DNA of 64,000 bases. Origin: Lachnospiraceae bacterium (GTDB lineage Bacteria > Bacillota > Clostridia > Lachnospirales > Lachnospiraceae). The position numbers were made by a program, and so were the translations under genes. Under the pieces are notes generated by a model. The model searched no databases. It saw only the letters and a program-made list of their open reading frames with translations, and was not told the DNA's origin. Shown here one piece after another: positions 40,536-49,518 of this stretch (position 1 is its first letter; each line of letters opens with the position of its first letter). The stretch is taken from the NCBI GenBank assembly GCA_013316825.1, contig WSLY01000005.1, forward strand, positions 45,592-109,591. The letters run 5' to 3'.

Positions 40536-42695
40536 ATGGCAAAACGTCCGGTTCAGGATGCAAAAAAACAAAAGTCCAATCAGAGATTTACCATTAAAAT
40601 GCAAAAAAAGCTCTTGGTTCTGTTTGGACTTGTTTTGCTTGCCTTTATCGGATTGAGCGCAAGACTGCTGTGGATAAGCAGAGAAAAGGGAGAGAAGTAC
40701 GGCAGACAGGTATTATCCCAGCAAAAGTATGACAGTATTACGCTCCCTTTTCGGAGAGGCGATATTGTGGACTGCAACGGCAGCAGTCTTGCGGTCAGCG
40801 AAAAGGTATATAATCTGGTAATTGATTCTTATGTTATGACGAGCAGGGAAACATACTTAGAACCGACCCTTTCCGCTTTGGGGAGCTGTTTTCCCCAGCT
40901 TGATATGGCGGAAATCCGAAAATATATTACGGAGCACCCGCAAAGCAGGTATTATGTGCCTTTAAAAAAGCTTACCTTCGATGAAATCAAGGCGTTTATG
41001 GAAAAACAGAATGACACGGGAGAGAACGGAGAAGGCAGGTATATCAAGGGGATATGGTTTGAAGAGGAATACAGAAGAACTTATCCTAACGGCAGCTTGG
41101 CATGTGACGTGATAGGCTTTACCACCTCGGACGGCACGGGAATGTATGGGCTTGAGGAATATTATAACGATATTTTAAATGGCACGACCGGAAGGGAATA
41201 TGGCTATCTCAATGGGGACTCCAATCTGGAGAGAACGACAAAACCGGCGGTGGACGGTTATACGCTGGTGAGTACGCTGGATATCAACATCCAGAGCAGC
41301 GTAGAAAGATACTTGGCAGAATTCTGGGAAGAGTATGAAAACAACAATACACAAGGACCGGCCGCCGACAATGTGGCATGTATCATTATGGAGGTAAATA
41401 CCGGTAATGTACTCGCCATGGCGAGCTATCCGACATTTAATTTAAATACCCCCTATGATTTAAGCGCATTTTATACACAAGAGGAGATTGCCCGTATGCA
41501 GGAGGAGGGGACTTATTATGAGACGCTGAATGCATTGTGGCGCAATTTCTGCATTACGGACACCTTTGAGCCAGGCTCTACTTATAAGCCTTTTACGGTG
41601 GCAATGGGGCTGGAGACGGGAAAACTGACAGGAAATGAAACCTACGAATGTACGGGAGGTCTGGTGGTGGTAGAAGGCGAAAAGCCCATACGCTGCCATA
41701 ACAGATGGGGCGACGGCAGCAATGTCAGCGTCAAGCAAGCGGTTGCCGCTTCCTGTAACGTGGCACTGATGAAAATGTCCTTTGCCATCGGAACGGAAAT
41801 CTTTGCGGAGTACCAAAGGAATTTTAATTTTGGACTGCGCACCAATATTGATTTGGCGGGAGAAGCAAGAACGGCAGGACTTTTGCACGGCGCGGACGAA
41901 ATGAGAAAAGTGGATCTCGCGACAGGCTCTTTTGGGCAGGGCTTTAACGTGACGATGATACAGATGATGGCGGGATACTGTGCCCTGATTAACGGCGGCT
42001 ATTATTATGAACCGCATATGGTAAGGCAGATTCGCACGACGAATGGCGCGGTAGTGGAAAATATTGAGCCGAGAGTGTTAAAGCAGGTGATTTCGGAGTC
42101 TACCTCTGCATTGATAAGAGAATACTGTATTGCAACTTGTGACCCCAATGGGACCGGCAACACAGGCAAGGCGGCGAGACCTGCCGGTTATGCCATCGGC
42201 GGGAAGACCGGTACGGCGCAGACACTGCCGAGAGGAAACGGGGAGTATATCGTTTCTTTTATCGGATTTGCGCCGGCAGAAAATCCGGAGATTGCTATTT
42301 ATGTAGTGATTGACAGACCCAATATTCCGGACCAGAGTACCGGAACCAAGCAGGCAACAGCCATTACCAGAGACATTTTGACAGAGATACTTCCCTACAT
42401 GGGTATCTTTATGACGGAGGACTTGTCAGAGAAGGAACTGGCAGAGCTGGAGCAGAAAAAGTTAGAGGACACACGCCGTTATGCGCAGACCGTGAGCGGC
42501 GGAGATGCGCAGGACGGAGGCGGGCAGGAAGGCGATAGCGGGCAGGATGGCACTACTACGCCGGCACGTCCTCCGTGGATGGATTTTGAGCGGGACCCTG
42601 CTACGGGCTATTTAAAGGATCCTGAGACAGGACAGCTTATAGACCCTGAGACAGGGGATGCCATAGGAGGCGACTATGGTGCAATTCAGGAATAG
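40536..42695 (+). CDS. Class B penicillin-binding protein (FtsI/SpoVD type), first copy
   Basis: A 719-residue peptidoglycan transpeptidase with one N-terminal membrane helix (about 22-45), a dimerisation/pedestal domain (PFRRGDIVDCNGSSLA near 68) and a transpeptidase domain with STYK (active-site Ser348), SCN near 407 and KTGTAQT near 560. It crosslinks septal or spore peptidoglycan. No PASTA domain is present; instead the tail has short acidic DPETG repeats. The start is uncertain: ATG at 40536 is taken, but ATGs at 40476 and 40485 and a TTG at 40464 are in frame. A second paralogue follows directly. Confidence 0.93.
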   Translation: MAKRPVQDAKKQKSNQRFTIKMQKKLLVLFGLVLLAFIGLSARLLWISREKGEKYGRQVLSQQKYDSITLPFRRGDIVDCNGSSLAVSEKVYNLVIDSYVMTSRETYLEPTLSALGSCFPQLDMAEIRKYITEHPQSRYYVPLKKLTFDEIKAFMEKQNDTGENGEGRYIKGIWFEEEYRRTYPNGSLACDVIGFTTSDGTGMYGLEEYYNDILNGTTGREYGYLNGDSNLERTTKPAVDGYTLVSTLDINIQSSVERYLAEFWEEYENNNTQGPAADNVACIIMEVNTGNVLAMASYPTFNLNTPYDLSAFYTQEEIARMQEEGTYYETLNALWRNFCITDTFEPGSTYKPFTVAMGLETGKLTGNETYECTGGLVVVEGEKPIRCHNRWGDGSNVSVKQAVAASCNVALMKMSFAIGTEIFAEYQRNFNFGLRTNIDLAGEARTAGLLHGADEMRKVDLATGSFGQGFNVTMIQMMAGYCALINGGYYYEPHMVRQIRTTNGAVVENIEPRVLKQVISESTSALIREYCIATCDPNGTGNTGKAARPAGYAIGGKTGTAQTLPRGNGEYIVSFIGFAPAENPEIAIYVVIDRPNIPDQSTGTKQATAITRDILTEILPYMGIFMTEDLSEKELAELEQKKLEDTRRYAQTVSGGDAQDGGGQEGDSGQDGTTTPARPPWMDFERDPATGYLKDPETGQLIDPETGDAIGGDYGAIQE

Positions 42696-42714
42696 ATACG
42701 ACAGATAAAATCAT

Positions 42715-42764
42715 AACCTCATAAAAAAGGGAATACAGTGTATCAATACCTTTTTTATGAGGTT
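42715..42764 (+). repeat. Perfect 16-bp inverted repeat covering the RBS of the second PBP gene
   Basis: AACCTCATAAAAAAGG (42715-42730) and CCTTTTTTATGAGGTT (42749-42764) are exact reverse complements separated by 18 nt. The ribosome binding sequence TGAGG (42758-42762) lies in the right arm, six bases before the ATG at 42768. It could act as a translational gate or weak terminator. Confidence 0.85.
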
Positions 42765-42767
42765 TTC

Positions 42768-44564
42768 ATGTTAGAGAGCGGAAACAGGACCTTTCACCGG
42801 AAAAAAATAACCATTATCTTCTTTTTATGTGCATTTGTCCTTCTTCTTTTGTTTTTCAGACTGGTATATCTTATGATTGCAAAAGCGGACTATTATGCGG
42901 CAAAGGCTGTGGAGCTGCATGAAAGGGAGAGGAGCATCAAGGCGGCAAGGGGGCGGATACTGGATTGCAATGGCAATGTCATTGCAGACAACAAGACGGT
43001 CTGCACCATATCCGTCATACATAGTCAGATTGAGGATAAAGAAGAGGTAATCGCAGTCCTTTGCAGAGAGCTTGGGCTGTCGGAGGAATATGTGCGCGCC
43101 CGTGTAGAAAAATTTTCTGCCATAGAGCGGATTAAGAGCAATGTGGATAAGGAAACGGGGGACCGTATACGGGAATATGACCTTGCCGGCGTCAAGGTAG
43201 ACGAGGATTATAAGCGGTATTATCCCTACGGCAGCTTAGCGTCCAAGGTACTCGGCTTTACGGGAAGCGACAATCAGGGGATTATAGGTCTGGAAGTGAT
43301 TTATGACAAATACCTTGAGGGAGAAAAAGGAACCATACTCACAGTTACGGATGCAAGGGGCATTGAAGTGGAAGCGGCGGGAGAGAGCCGGATAGAGCCC
43401 GTAAACGGCAATGACCTGCATTTGAGTATGGATATGAATATACAGAGCTATGCCACGCAGCTTGCGTATCAGGCGATGGAGACAAAGCAGGCGGAAAGTG
43501 TTTCCATTATCGTGATGAATCCGCAGAACGGTGAGATTCTGGCAATGGTAAATGTACCGGAATTTGATTTAAACAATCCTTATGAGCTTTCAGACCAAAT
43601 TTTAATGGGAGCGGGCGTTTCTTCCGGCGATGCCAGAGATAACCTGTCGGCGGAGGATAAACAGGACCTTTTGAATGCTATGTGGAGAAACGGCTGTATC
43701 AACGATACCTATGAACCGGGTTCTACTTTTAAAATCATAACGGCGGCGGCAGGGCTGGAATCCGGTGTGGTAACGCCAAACAGCAATTTTTCCTGTCCCG
43801 GCTTTATTGTAGTGGAGGACAGAAGGATACGATGCCATAAGGTAGGAGGGCATGGGGCGGAGGATTTTGTGCACGCAACCATGAACTCCTGCAATCCGGT
43901 CTTTATTACGGTAGGACTTCGAATGGGTGCGGAAACCTTCTACAATTATTTTGAGCAGTTTGGACTGCTGAAAAAAACAGGCGTGGATTTGCCAGGGGAA
44001 GCAGGAACCATTATGCATAAGCTGGAAAATATCGGCGAGGTGGAGCTTGCGACCATTTCCTTCGGGCAGTCCTTCCAGATTACCCCCATACAGCTATTGA
44101 CGACGGCTGCATCCATTGTAAACGGCGGCAGGCGCATCACGCCGCATTTTGGAGTAAAAATAACGGATGCGGACGGAAATCTGATAGAAACGCTGGAGTA
44201 TCCGGTGACGGAAGGAATCGTTTCGGAGGAAACATCGGCAACCATGCGTGAGATTTTGGAACTGGTGGTGGCAGAGGGCGGCGGAAAAAATGCGTATATA
44301 GAAGGTGTCCGCATTGGAGGAAAGACGGCTACAAGCCAGACGCTGCCCAGAGGGAGCGGCAAATACATCGCCTCATTTGTCGGTTTTGCGCCGGCGGATA
44401 ACCCGCAGGTGATTGCCATAGCGATTATCAATCATCCGCAGGGACAGTATTACGGCGGAATGATTGCCGCACCGATTGTCCGGCAGCTTTTTGAAAATAT
44501 TCTTCCTTATTTGGAGATTATGGATTATAATGAAAATGGTGTTTTAGAAACGCCTGAAAACTGA
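42768..44564 (+). CDS. Class B penicillin-binding protein (FtsI/SpoVD type), second copy
   Basis: A 598-residue transpeptidase. One membrane helix (about 12-35), RGRILDCNGNVIADN near 60 and a pedestal domain precede the catalytic domain with STFK (active-site Ser319), SCN near 382 and KTATSQTL near 518, where Ala replaces the usual Gly of KTG. It is about 120 residues shorter than the upstream paralogue and lacks the acidic tail and PASTA repeats. One copy probably serves vegetative division and the other elongation or spore cortex formation; which is which cannot be told here. A GTG at 42738 in the loop of the inverted repeat is an unlikely start. Confidence 0.93.
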   Translation: MLESGNRTFHRKKITIIFFLCAFVLLLLFFRLVYLMIAKADYYAAKAVELHERERSIKAARGRILDCNGNVIADNKTVCTISVIHSQIEDKEEVIAVLCRELGLSEEYVRARVEKFSAIERIKSNVDKETGDRIREYDLAGVKVDEDYKRYYPYGSLASKVLGFTGSDNQGIIGLEVIYDKYLEGEKGTILTVTDARGIEVEAAGESRIEPVNGNDLHLSMDMNIQSYATQLAYQAMETKQAESVSIIVMNPQNGEILAMVNVPEFDLNNPYELSDQILMGAGVSSGDARDNLSAEDKQDLLNAMWRNGCINDTYEPGSTFKIITAAAGLESGVVTPNSNFSCPGFIVVEDRRIRCHKVGGHGAEDFVHATMNSCNPVFITVGLRMGAETFYNYFEQFGLLKKTGVDLPGEAGTIMHKLENIGEVELATISFGQSFQITPIQLLTTAASIVNGGRRITPHFGVKITDADGNLIETLEYPVTEGIVSEETSATMREILELVVAEGGGKNAYIEGVRIGGKTATSQTLPRGSGKYIASFVGFAPADNPQVIAIAIINHPQGQYYGGMIAAPIVRQLFENILPYLEIMDYNENGVLETPEN

Positions 44565-44578
44565 GAGGGAAAAAGGCT

Positions 44579-45538
44579 ATGCATGATACGGTTGCAATAC
44601 CCGCTGTCGCAGCATTTATCATCAGTGTTTTGGCGGGACCGATTGTAATTCCTTTCCTAAAGAGATTGAAGGTGGGGCAGACTGTCAGGACGGAAGGCCC
44701 CAAAACCCATCTAAAGAAAAATGGAACGCCCACCATGGGAGGTATCCTGATTCTTTTTGCAATACTGGTGGTTTCCTTGTTTTATGTGAAAAATTACCCG
44801 CGCATGATTCCAATCCTGTTTCTGACGCTCGGCTTTGGGCTGGTGGGATTTTTAGATGATTACATAAAAGTGGTACTTATGCGTTCCATGGGCTTAAGCC
44901 CGCTGCAAAAGCTGTGTATGCAGCTTTTGGTGACAGGGATTTATGCATTTTATCTAGTCAACTATACGGGGACGGATTTGGCAATGCGGCTTCCGTTTGT
45001 GAAGGATAAGTTGATTGATTTTGGTTTTCTGAACATACCAATCCTGTTTTTTATCGTGCTCGCCACGGTAAACGGTACGAACCTGACGGATGGACTGGAT
45101 GGGCTTGCCGGCAGTGTGACGGTGATTGTGGCAACCTTTTTTTCGGTGGTTGCAATCGGCACAAAGAGCGGGATTGAGCCTGTTACCTGTGCAGTAGCAG
45201 GCGCGCTTTTGGGTTTTTTACTGTTTAATGTGCATCCGGCGAGTGTTTTTATGGGAGATACGGGCTCCCTTGCCTTGGGCGGCTTTGTGGTATCCGCCGC
45301 CTATGCACTGAAGCTTCCGCTGTTTATTCCGATAGTGGGCATTATCTACCTGATAGAGGCTTCGTCGGTGATATTGCAGGTGCTGTATTTCAAAATAACG
45401 GGTGGTAAGCGGATTTTCAGGATGGCGCCTTTGCATCACCATTTTGAGCTGGGAGGGTGGTCGGAGGCAAAGGTCACGGCAGTATTTTCCATTGTGACCG
45501 CAATTTTTTGTCTGATTGCCCTGTTGGGATTATCATAG
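44579..45538 (+). CDS. mraY: Phospho-MurNAc-pentapeptide transferase
   Basis: A 319-residue integral membrane enzyme with ten expected helices that makes lipid I from UDP-MurNAc-pentapeptide and undecaprenyl phosphate. Signatures: KKNGTPTMGGI near 44, GFLDDYIKV near 91 with the Asp pair, NGTNLTDGLDGLA near 164, FMGDTGSLALGG near 223 and APLHHHFELGG near 284. The ATG is preceded by GAGAGGGAAAAAGG and lies 14 bases after the PBP gene. Confidence 0.97.
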   Translation: MHDTVAIPAVAAFIISVLAGPIVIPFLKRLKVGQTVRTEGPKTHLKKNGTPTMGGILILFAILVVSLFYVKNYPRMIPILFLTLGFGLVGFLDDYIKVVLMRSMGLSPLQKLCMQLLVTGIYAFYLVNYTGTDLAMRLPFVKDKLIDFGFLNIPILFFIVLATVNGTNLTDGLDGLAGSVTVIVATFFSVVAIGTKSGIEPVTCAVAGALLGFLLFNVHPASVFMGDTGSLALGGFVVSAAYALKLPLFIPIVGIIYLIEASSVILQVLYFKITGGKRIFRMAPLHHHFELGGWSEAKVTAVFSIVTAIFCLIALLGLS

Positions 45539-45566
45539 ACCATAGTAGAATGATGAGGGTACACAT

Positions 45567-46931
45567 ATGAATGTAAAAGATAAAAAAGTGTTAGTAGTGG
45601 GTTCCGGAATCAGCGGCATTGCTGCCGTGGCACTTTTAAAAAGGGCAGGAGCCCATCCTATGTTGTTTGACAGCAATGAAAAACTTGCAAGAGAGGAAAT
45701 GGAAAAAAGGCTTTCGGAGCCGGGAAGCGCAGAGTGTTTTTGCGGCAGAATGCCGCAGGATGCCGCCGAGACGGTAGAACTTGTCGTGTTAAGTCCCGGC
45801 GTTCCCTGTGATTTACCTTTTGTGGAGCAGTTTAAGCAGCGGGGCGTCCCCGTTATCGGAGAAATCGAACTTGCCTATCTGCATGAAAAGGGAAAGATTG
45901 TGGCGATTACCGGTACCAACGGCAAAACCACTACCACGACTCTGGTGGGCGAGATTATGCGGGCGTATTTTGACAGTGTGTTTGTGGTGGGCAATATCGG
46001 CAAGCCCTACACCGGCGAGGTTTTACATACAACGCCCGAATCGGTGACAGTTGCTGAAATCAGCAGTTTCCAGCTTGAGACAGTAAATACTTTCAGGCCT
46101 TTTGTTTCCGCCATACTGAACATTACGCCGGACCATTTAAACCGGCATCACAGCATGGAAAATTATGTGGCGGTAAAGGAATCTGTGACGAAAAATCAGA
46201 CGAAAGAAGATACCTGTGTACTCAACTATGAGGACAAATATCTGCATGAATTTGCGGAAAAGTGCCCTGCCAGAGTGGTATTCTTTTCTTCGGGCAGAAA
46301 GCTTTCCGATGGTTTTTATCTGGAAGGGGATTTTATCTGCCGCGGGGAAGAGGGGAAAGAGGAAAGGATTTTAAACATTCATGAAGATATGCGCCTTGTG
46401 GGATTGTGCAATGTGGAAAATGTGATGGCAGCATTGGCAATTGCGGAGAGCATGGGAGTGCCGAGAGAGATTTCCCTTGCAGTCATCAGGGATTTCAAGG
46501 CAGTAGAGCATCGGATTGAGTTTGTGGCAGAGAAAGGGGGCGTTTTGTATTACAATGATTCCAAGGGCACCAATCCGGATGCAGCCATACAGGGAATACG
46601 CGCCATGGTACGTCCTACGGTGCTGATTGGCGGCGGTTATGATAAGGACAGCGAATATGACGAATGGATAGAGGCATTTGACGGCAAGGTGAAATGTCTG
46701 GTGCTTCTGGGACAGACGAGAGAGAAGATTGCAGAATGTGCAGGAAGGCATGGCTTTGTCAATATTAAGATGGCGGACACCTTTAAGGAAGCCTTTGATT
46801 TGTGCGTGGAGACAGCAGCGGGGGGGGACGCCGTGCTGTTATCGCCTGCCTGTGCAAGCTGGGGGATGTTTAAGAATTATGAGGAGCGGGGCAGGATTTT
46901 CAAAGAATACGTGAATGCACTGAAGGAGTGA
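45567..46931 (+). CDS. murD: UDP-MurNAc-L-alanine:D-glutamate ligase
   Basis: A 454-residue Mur ligase. An N-terminal Rossmann domain (VLVVGSGISGIAA near 8), P-loop ITGTNGKTTTTTL near 110, EISSFQLE near 158, NITPDHLNRH near 177 and the C-terminal SPACASWGMFKNYEERG near 420 identify MurD rather than MurC or MurF. It adds D-Glu to UDP-MurNAc-L-Ala. A run of eight G (46820-46827) inside the gene could be a slippage site. Four bases separate it from ftsW. Confidence 0.96.
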   Translation: MNVKDKKVLVVGSGISGIAAVALLKRAGAHPMLFDSNEKLAREEMEKRLSEPGSAECFCGRMPQDAAETVELVVLSPGVPCDLPFVEQFKQRGVPVIGEIELAYLHEKGKIVAITGTNGKTTTTTLVGEIMRAYFDSVFVVGNIGKPYTGEVLHTTPESVTVAEISSFQLETVNTFRPFVSAILNITPDHLNRHHSMENYVAVKESVTKNQTKEDTCVLNYEDKYLHEFAEKCPARVVFFSSGRKLSDGFYLEGDFICRGEEGKEERILNIHEDMRLVGLCNVENVMAALAIAESMGVPREISLAVIRDFKAVEHRIEFVAEKGGVLYYNDSKGTNPDAAIQGIRAMVRPTVLIGGGYDKDSEYDEWIEAFDGKVKCLVLLGQTREKIAECAGRHGFVNIKMADTFKEAFDLCVETAAGGDAVLLSPACASWGMFKNYEERGRIFKEYVNALKE

Positions 46932-46935
46932 CAAG

Positions 46936-48087
46936 GTGGCAAACAGGAGAAAAAAACAAAGACAATCCGAATATTTCTTTGATTACAGCCTGCTTTTCAT
47001 TGTGCTGTTTCTTTTGGGCTTTGGTCTGGTAATGCTTTATTCCACCAGCTCTTATGAAGCGGCGCAGGATTATGGAAGTTCCACTTTTTTTCTGGAAAAA
47101 CAGTTAAAAGCGACGATACTCGGGCTGGCGGCAATGATGGTGGTGGCAAACATTCCTTATCATTTCTGGGAAAAATTTTATGGGCTCGGTTATGTAGCTT
47201 CCGTGGTGCTGCTGTTGCTGATTATCCCGTTCGGCCATGAGTCAGGCGGCGCAAAGCGCTGGTTCCGTATTGGAGGGCTTTCGATACAGCCCTCGGAAAT
47301 TGCGAAGCTGTGTATGATTCTGTTTCTTGCCGTTATGATTTGTAAAATGGGAAAAGGCATCCGCTCGTGGAAAGGATTTATTGCCGTTATCCTGATGCCC
47401 CTGCCGGTAGTGCTTATGGTCTGGAAAATCACTTCAAACTTGAGCTCGGCGATTATCATTATGGGAATTGCCGTATTGATGGTGTTCGTGGCAAGTCCCG
47501 ATTACAAGAAATTTATCCTGATGGGAGTTATAGGTGCGGCGGGCGTTGCGCTGGTGGTATTCCTGATTGTCAATGCGGCAAGCGCCGACGGCTTAAATTA
47601 TCGCGGCGAGCGTGTGCTGGCATGGCTGGACCCGGAGGCGTACGTCAGCGACACAGGATACCAGACACTGCAGGCGCTCTATGCTATCGGCTCCGGCGGC
47701 ATATGGGGCAAGGGGCTTGGGCAGAGTATGCAGAAGCTCGGCTTTATCCCCGAAGCACAGAACGATATGATTTTTTCCATTATCTGTGAGGAACTGGGTT
47801 TGTTCGGCGCAGTCGCCATTATCCTGATGTTTGTTATGCTGATATGGCGGCTTATGGTAATTGCAAACAATGCGCCTGATTTATTTGGTGCTCTCTTGGT
47901 GGTTGGCGTTATGGGACATATGGCGATACAGGTTATCCTCAATATTGCCGTTGTAACCAATACCATACCCAATACAGGTATTTCGCTGCCGTTCATCAGT
48001 TATGGCGGAACGGCGGTGCTGTTCCAGCTTGCGGAGATAGGGCTTGTGCTGAATGTGGCGAAGCGGATTCAGCTTAAGGAGGTGTAA
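46936..48087 (+). CDS. ftsW: SEDS-family peptidoglycan glycosyltransferase FtsW/SpoVE
   Basis: A 383-residue SEDS protein with about ten membrane helices. LGFGLVMLYSTSS is near 26; GAKRWFRIGGLSIQPSEIAKL near 97-117 is the SEDS signature (two adjoining motifs GAKRWF and QPSEIAKL); GYQTLQALYAIGSGGIWGKGLGQS occupies the large loop; PFISYGGTA lies near 350. It polymerises glycan strands together with a class B PBP, two of which lie just upstream. GTG at 46936 has AAGGAGTGA upstream. SpoVE and FtsW cannot be separated on sequence alone here. Confidence 0.93.
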   Translation: MANRRKKQRQSEYFFDYSLLFIVLFLLGFGLVMLYSTSSYEAAQDYGSSTFFLEKQLKATILGLAAMMVVANIPYHFWEKFYGLGYVASVVLLLLIIPFGHESGGAKRWFRIGGLSIQPSEIAKLCMILFLAVMICKMGKGIRSWKGFIAVILMPLPVVLMVWKITSNLSSAIIIMGIAVLMVFVASPDYKKFILMGVIGAAGVALVVFLIVNAASADGLNYRGERVLAWLDPEAYVSDTGYQTLQALYAIGSGGIWGKGLGQSMQKLGFIPEAQNDMIFSIICEELGLFGAVAIILMFVMLIWRLMVIANNAPDLFGALLVVGVMGHMAIQVILNIAVVTNTIPNTGISLPFISYGGTAVLFQLAEIGLVLNVAKRIQLKEV

Positions 48088-48107
48088 GGGAAAGGACTTC
48101 TCCCGCA

Positions 48108-48186
48108 CGGGGAGAATCGTTTTGCGATTCTCCGATGCGTAACTTAGAAGTTCTTAGGCTGTGTTTTTTACAGCCTTAGAACTTCT
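48108..48186 (+). ncRNA. Structured leader or terminator pair between ftsW and murA
   Basis: Two hairpins: GGAGAATCG (48111-48119) with CGATTCTCC (48125-48133), and AGAAGTTCTTAGGCTGT (48146-48162) with ACAGCCTTAGAACTTCT (48170-48186), 17 positions with one T-T mismatch and a U-rich 7-nt loop. The second ends in a short TT only, so termination is possible but not certain. murA starts 56 bases later. Confidence 0.55.
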
Positions 48187-48242
48187 TTACGCACTCTGCA
48201 TATGATAGTGTTATATCAGCTCTTTTCTATGGGAGGAACGTT

Positions 48243-49508
48243 TTGGAGTCTATTTATATCCACGGCGGAATCGCCCTGCAGGGGCAGGTTAGGGTACAAG
48301 GCTCTAAAAACGCGGTATTGCCGGTGATGGCGGCTACCCTGTTGACGGAAGGAACCAGCACGATTGGGAATTGTCCCAGACTGAAGGATGTCTATCATAT
48401 GCAGACGCTTTTGGAGAGTCTGGGTTGTGTGACGGCAAGGGACAAGGAAATGCTGAAGGTACATGCGGCGAATGTAAGTACGCTGCGTGCGCGGGACGGT
48501 ATGCCTGAGGATGCGGTGCGGGGAATGCGCTCGTCCATTATTCTTCTGGGCGCATTGCTGGGCAGGCTTGGAGAAGTGCGGGTGGAATATCCCGGCGGCT
48601 GCGTGATTGGAGAGAGACCTATCGATATACACATCGAAGCCTTAAAGAAGCTGAACGTGCATTTTGAAGAAAAGTCTTATGGTTTCTATGCTTATAGTGA
48701 AGAACTGCGGGGGACGGAAGTAAGCCTGCCGGTTCCGAGCGTGGGTGCCACGGAAAATTTGATACTGGCAGCGGTGCGTGCCAAGGGAACAACCGTTATC
48801 CGCGGCGCGGCGAGAGAACCGGAAATCACCGCATTATGTGAGTTTTTGTCATTGTGCGGCGCAGATATTGCCGGAACCGGAAGCGCTACACTTATCATAC
48901 AGGGCGTGGAAAGGCTTATGGGAGCGGATTATGCGATAGCCGGAGACAGGATTGTGGCGGGCACCTATCTGTGCGCTTGTATGGCGGCAGGCGGAGAAGT
49001 GCTGTTAAAGGAAGCGCCGGTTTTGCAGATGCGGGAGACGCTTGCTGCTGCAATAAGAATGGGGGCTGTCTGTCAGGAAACGGAGGAAGGCTTGTATGTG
49101 CAGATGGAGGAAAGACCCAAAGCCTTAAAAAGACTGGCTACGGCACCTTATCCCGGATTTCCGACAGATATGCAGTCGCCCTTTCTGCCGGTACTCTCAC
49201 TTGCCGAAGGGGAATGCGACGTAGAGGAAAATATTTTTGAAAACAGGTTTCATATTGTACCATATTTACAAGATATGGGCGCTGATATCACACAGACGGA
49301 TGCAAGACATATACATCTGCGTGGAATCGAGGAATTAACAGGAAGGCGTGTGCTGGCAAAAGAATTAAGGGGCGGCGCCGCGCTGACAGTTGCAGGGGTT
49401 GCGGCAAAAGGCGTGACTGTTGTGGACGGGTGCAAATTTATTGAACGCGGGTATGAAAATATCTGTAGGGACTTAAGAGAGTTAGGAGTGCGTATTTACG
49501 GTGTTTAA
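48243..49508 (+). CDS. murA: UDP-GlcNAc 1-carboxyvinyltransferase
   Basis: A 421-residue enolpyruvyl transferase performing the first committed step of peptidoglycan synthesis. GSKNAVLPVMAATLL is near 20-34; the catalytic, fosfomycin-sensitive Cys120 is in YPGGCVIGERP; FPTDMQSPF is near 305 and GGAALTVAGV near 380. TTG at 48243 is the start, with GGGAGGAA just upstream and no suitable in-frame ATG. The stop lies 10 bases before the ftsQ ATG. Placement of murA between ftsW and ftsQ replaces the murG position seen in many dcw clusters. Confidence 0.95.
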   Translation: MESIYIHGGIALQGQVRVQGSKNAVLPVMAATLLTEGTSTIGNCPRLKDVYHMQTLLESLGCVTARDKEMLKVHAANVSTLRARDGMPEDAVRGMRSSIILLGALLGRLGEVRVEYPGGCVIGERPIDIHIEALKKLNVHFEEKSYGFYAYSEELRGTEVSLPVPSVGATENLILAAVRAKGTTVIRGAAREPEITALCEFLSLCGADIAGTGSATLIIQGVERLMGADYAIAGDRIVAGTYLCACMAAGGEVLLKEAPVLQMRETLAAAIRMGAVCQETEEGLYVQMEERPKALKRLATAPYPGFPTDMQSPFLPVLSLAEGECDVEENIFENRFHIVPYLQDMGADITQTDARHIHLRGIEELTGRRVLAKELRGGAALTVAGVAAKGVTVVDGCKFIERGYENICRDLRELGVRIYGV

Positions 49509-49518
49509 AGGCAGAAGA

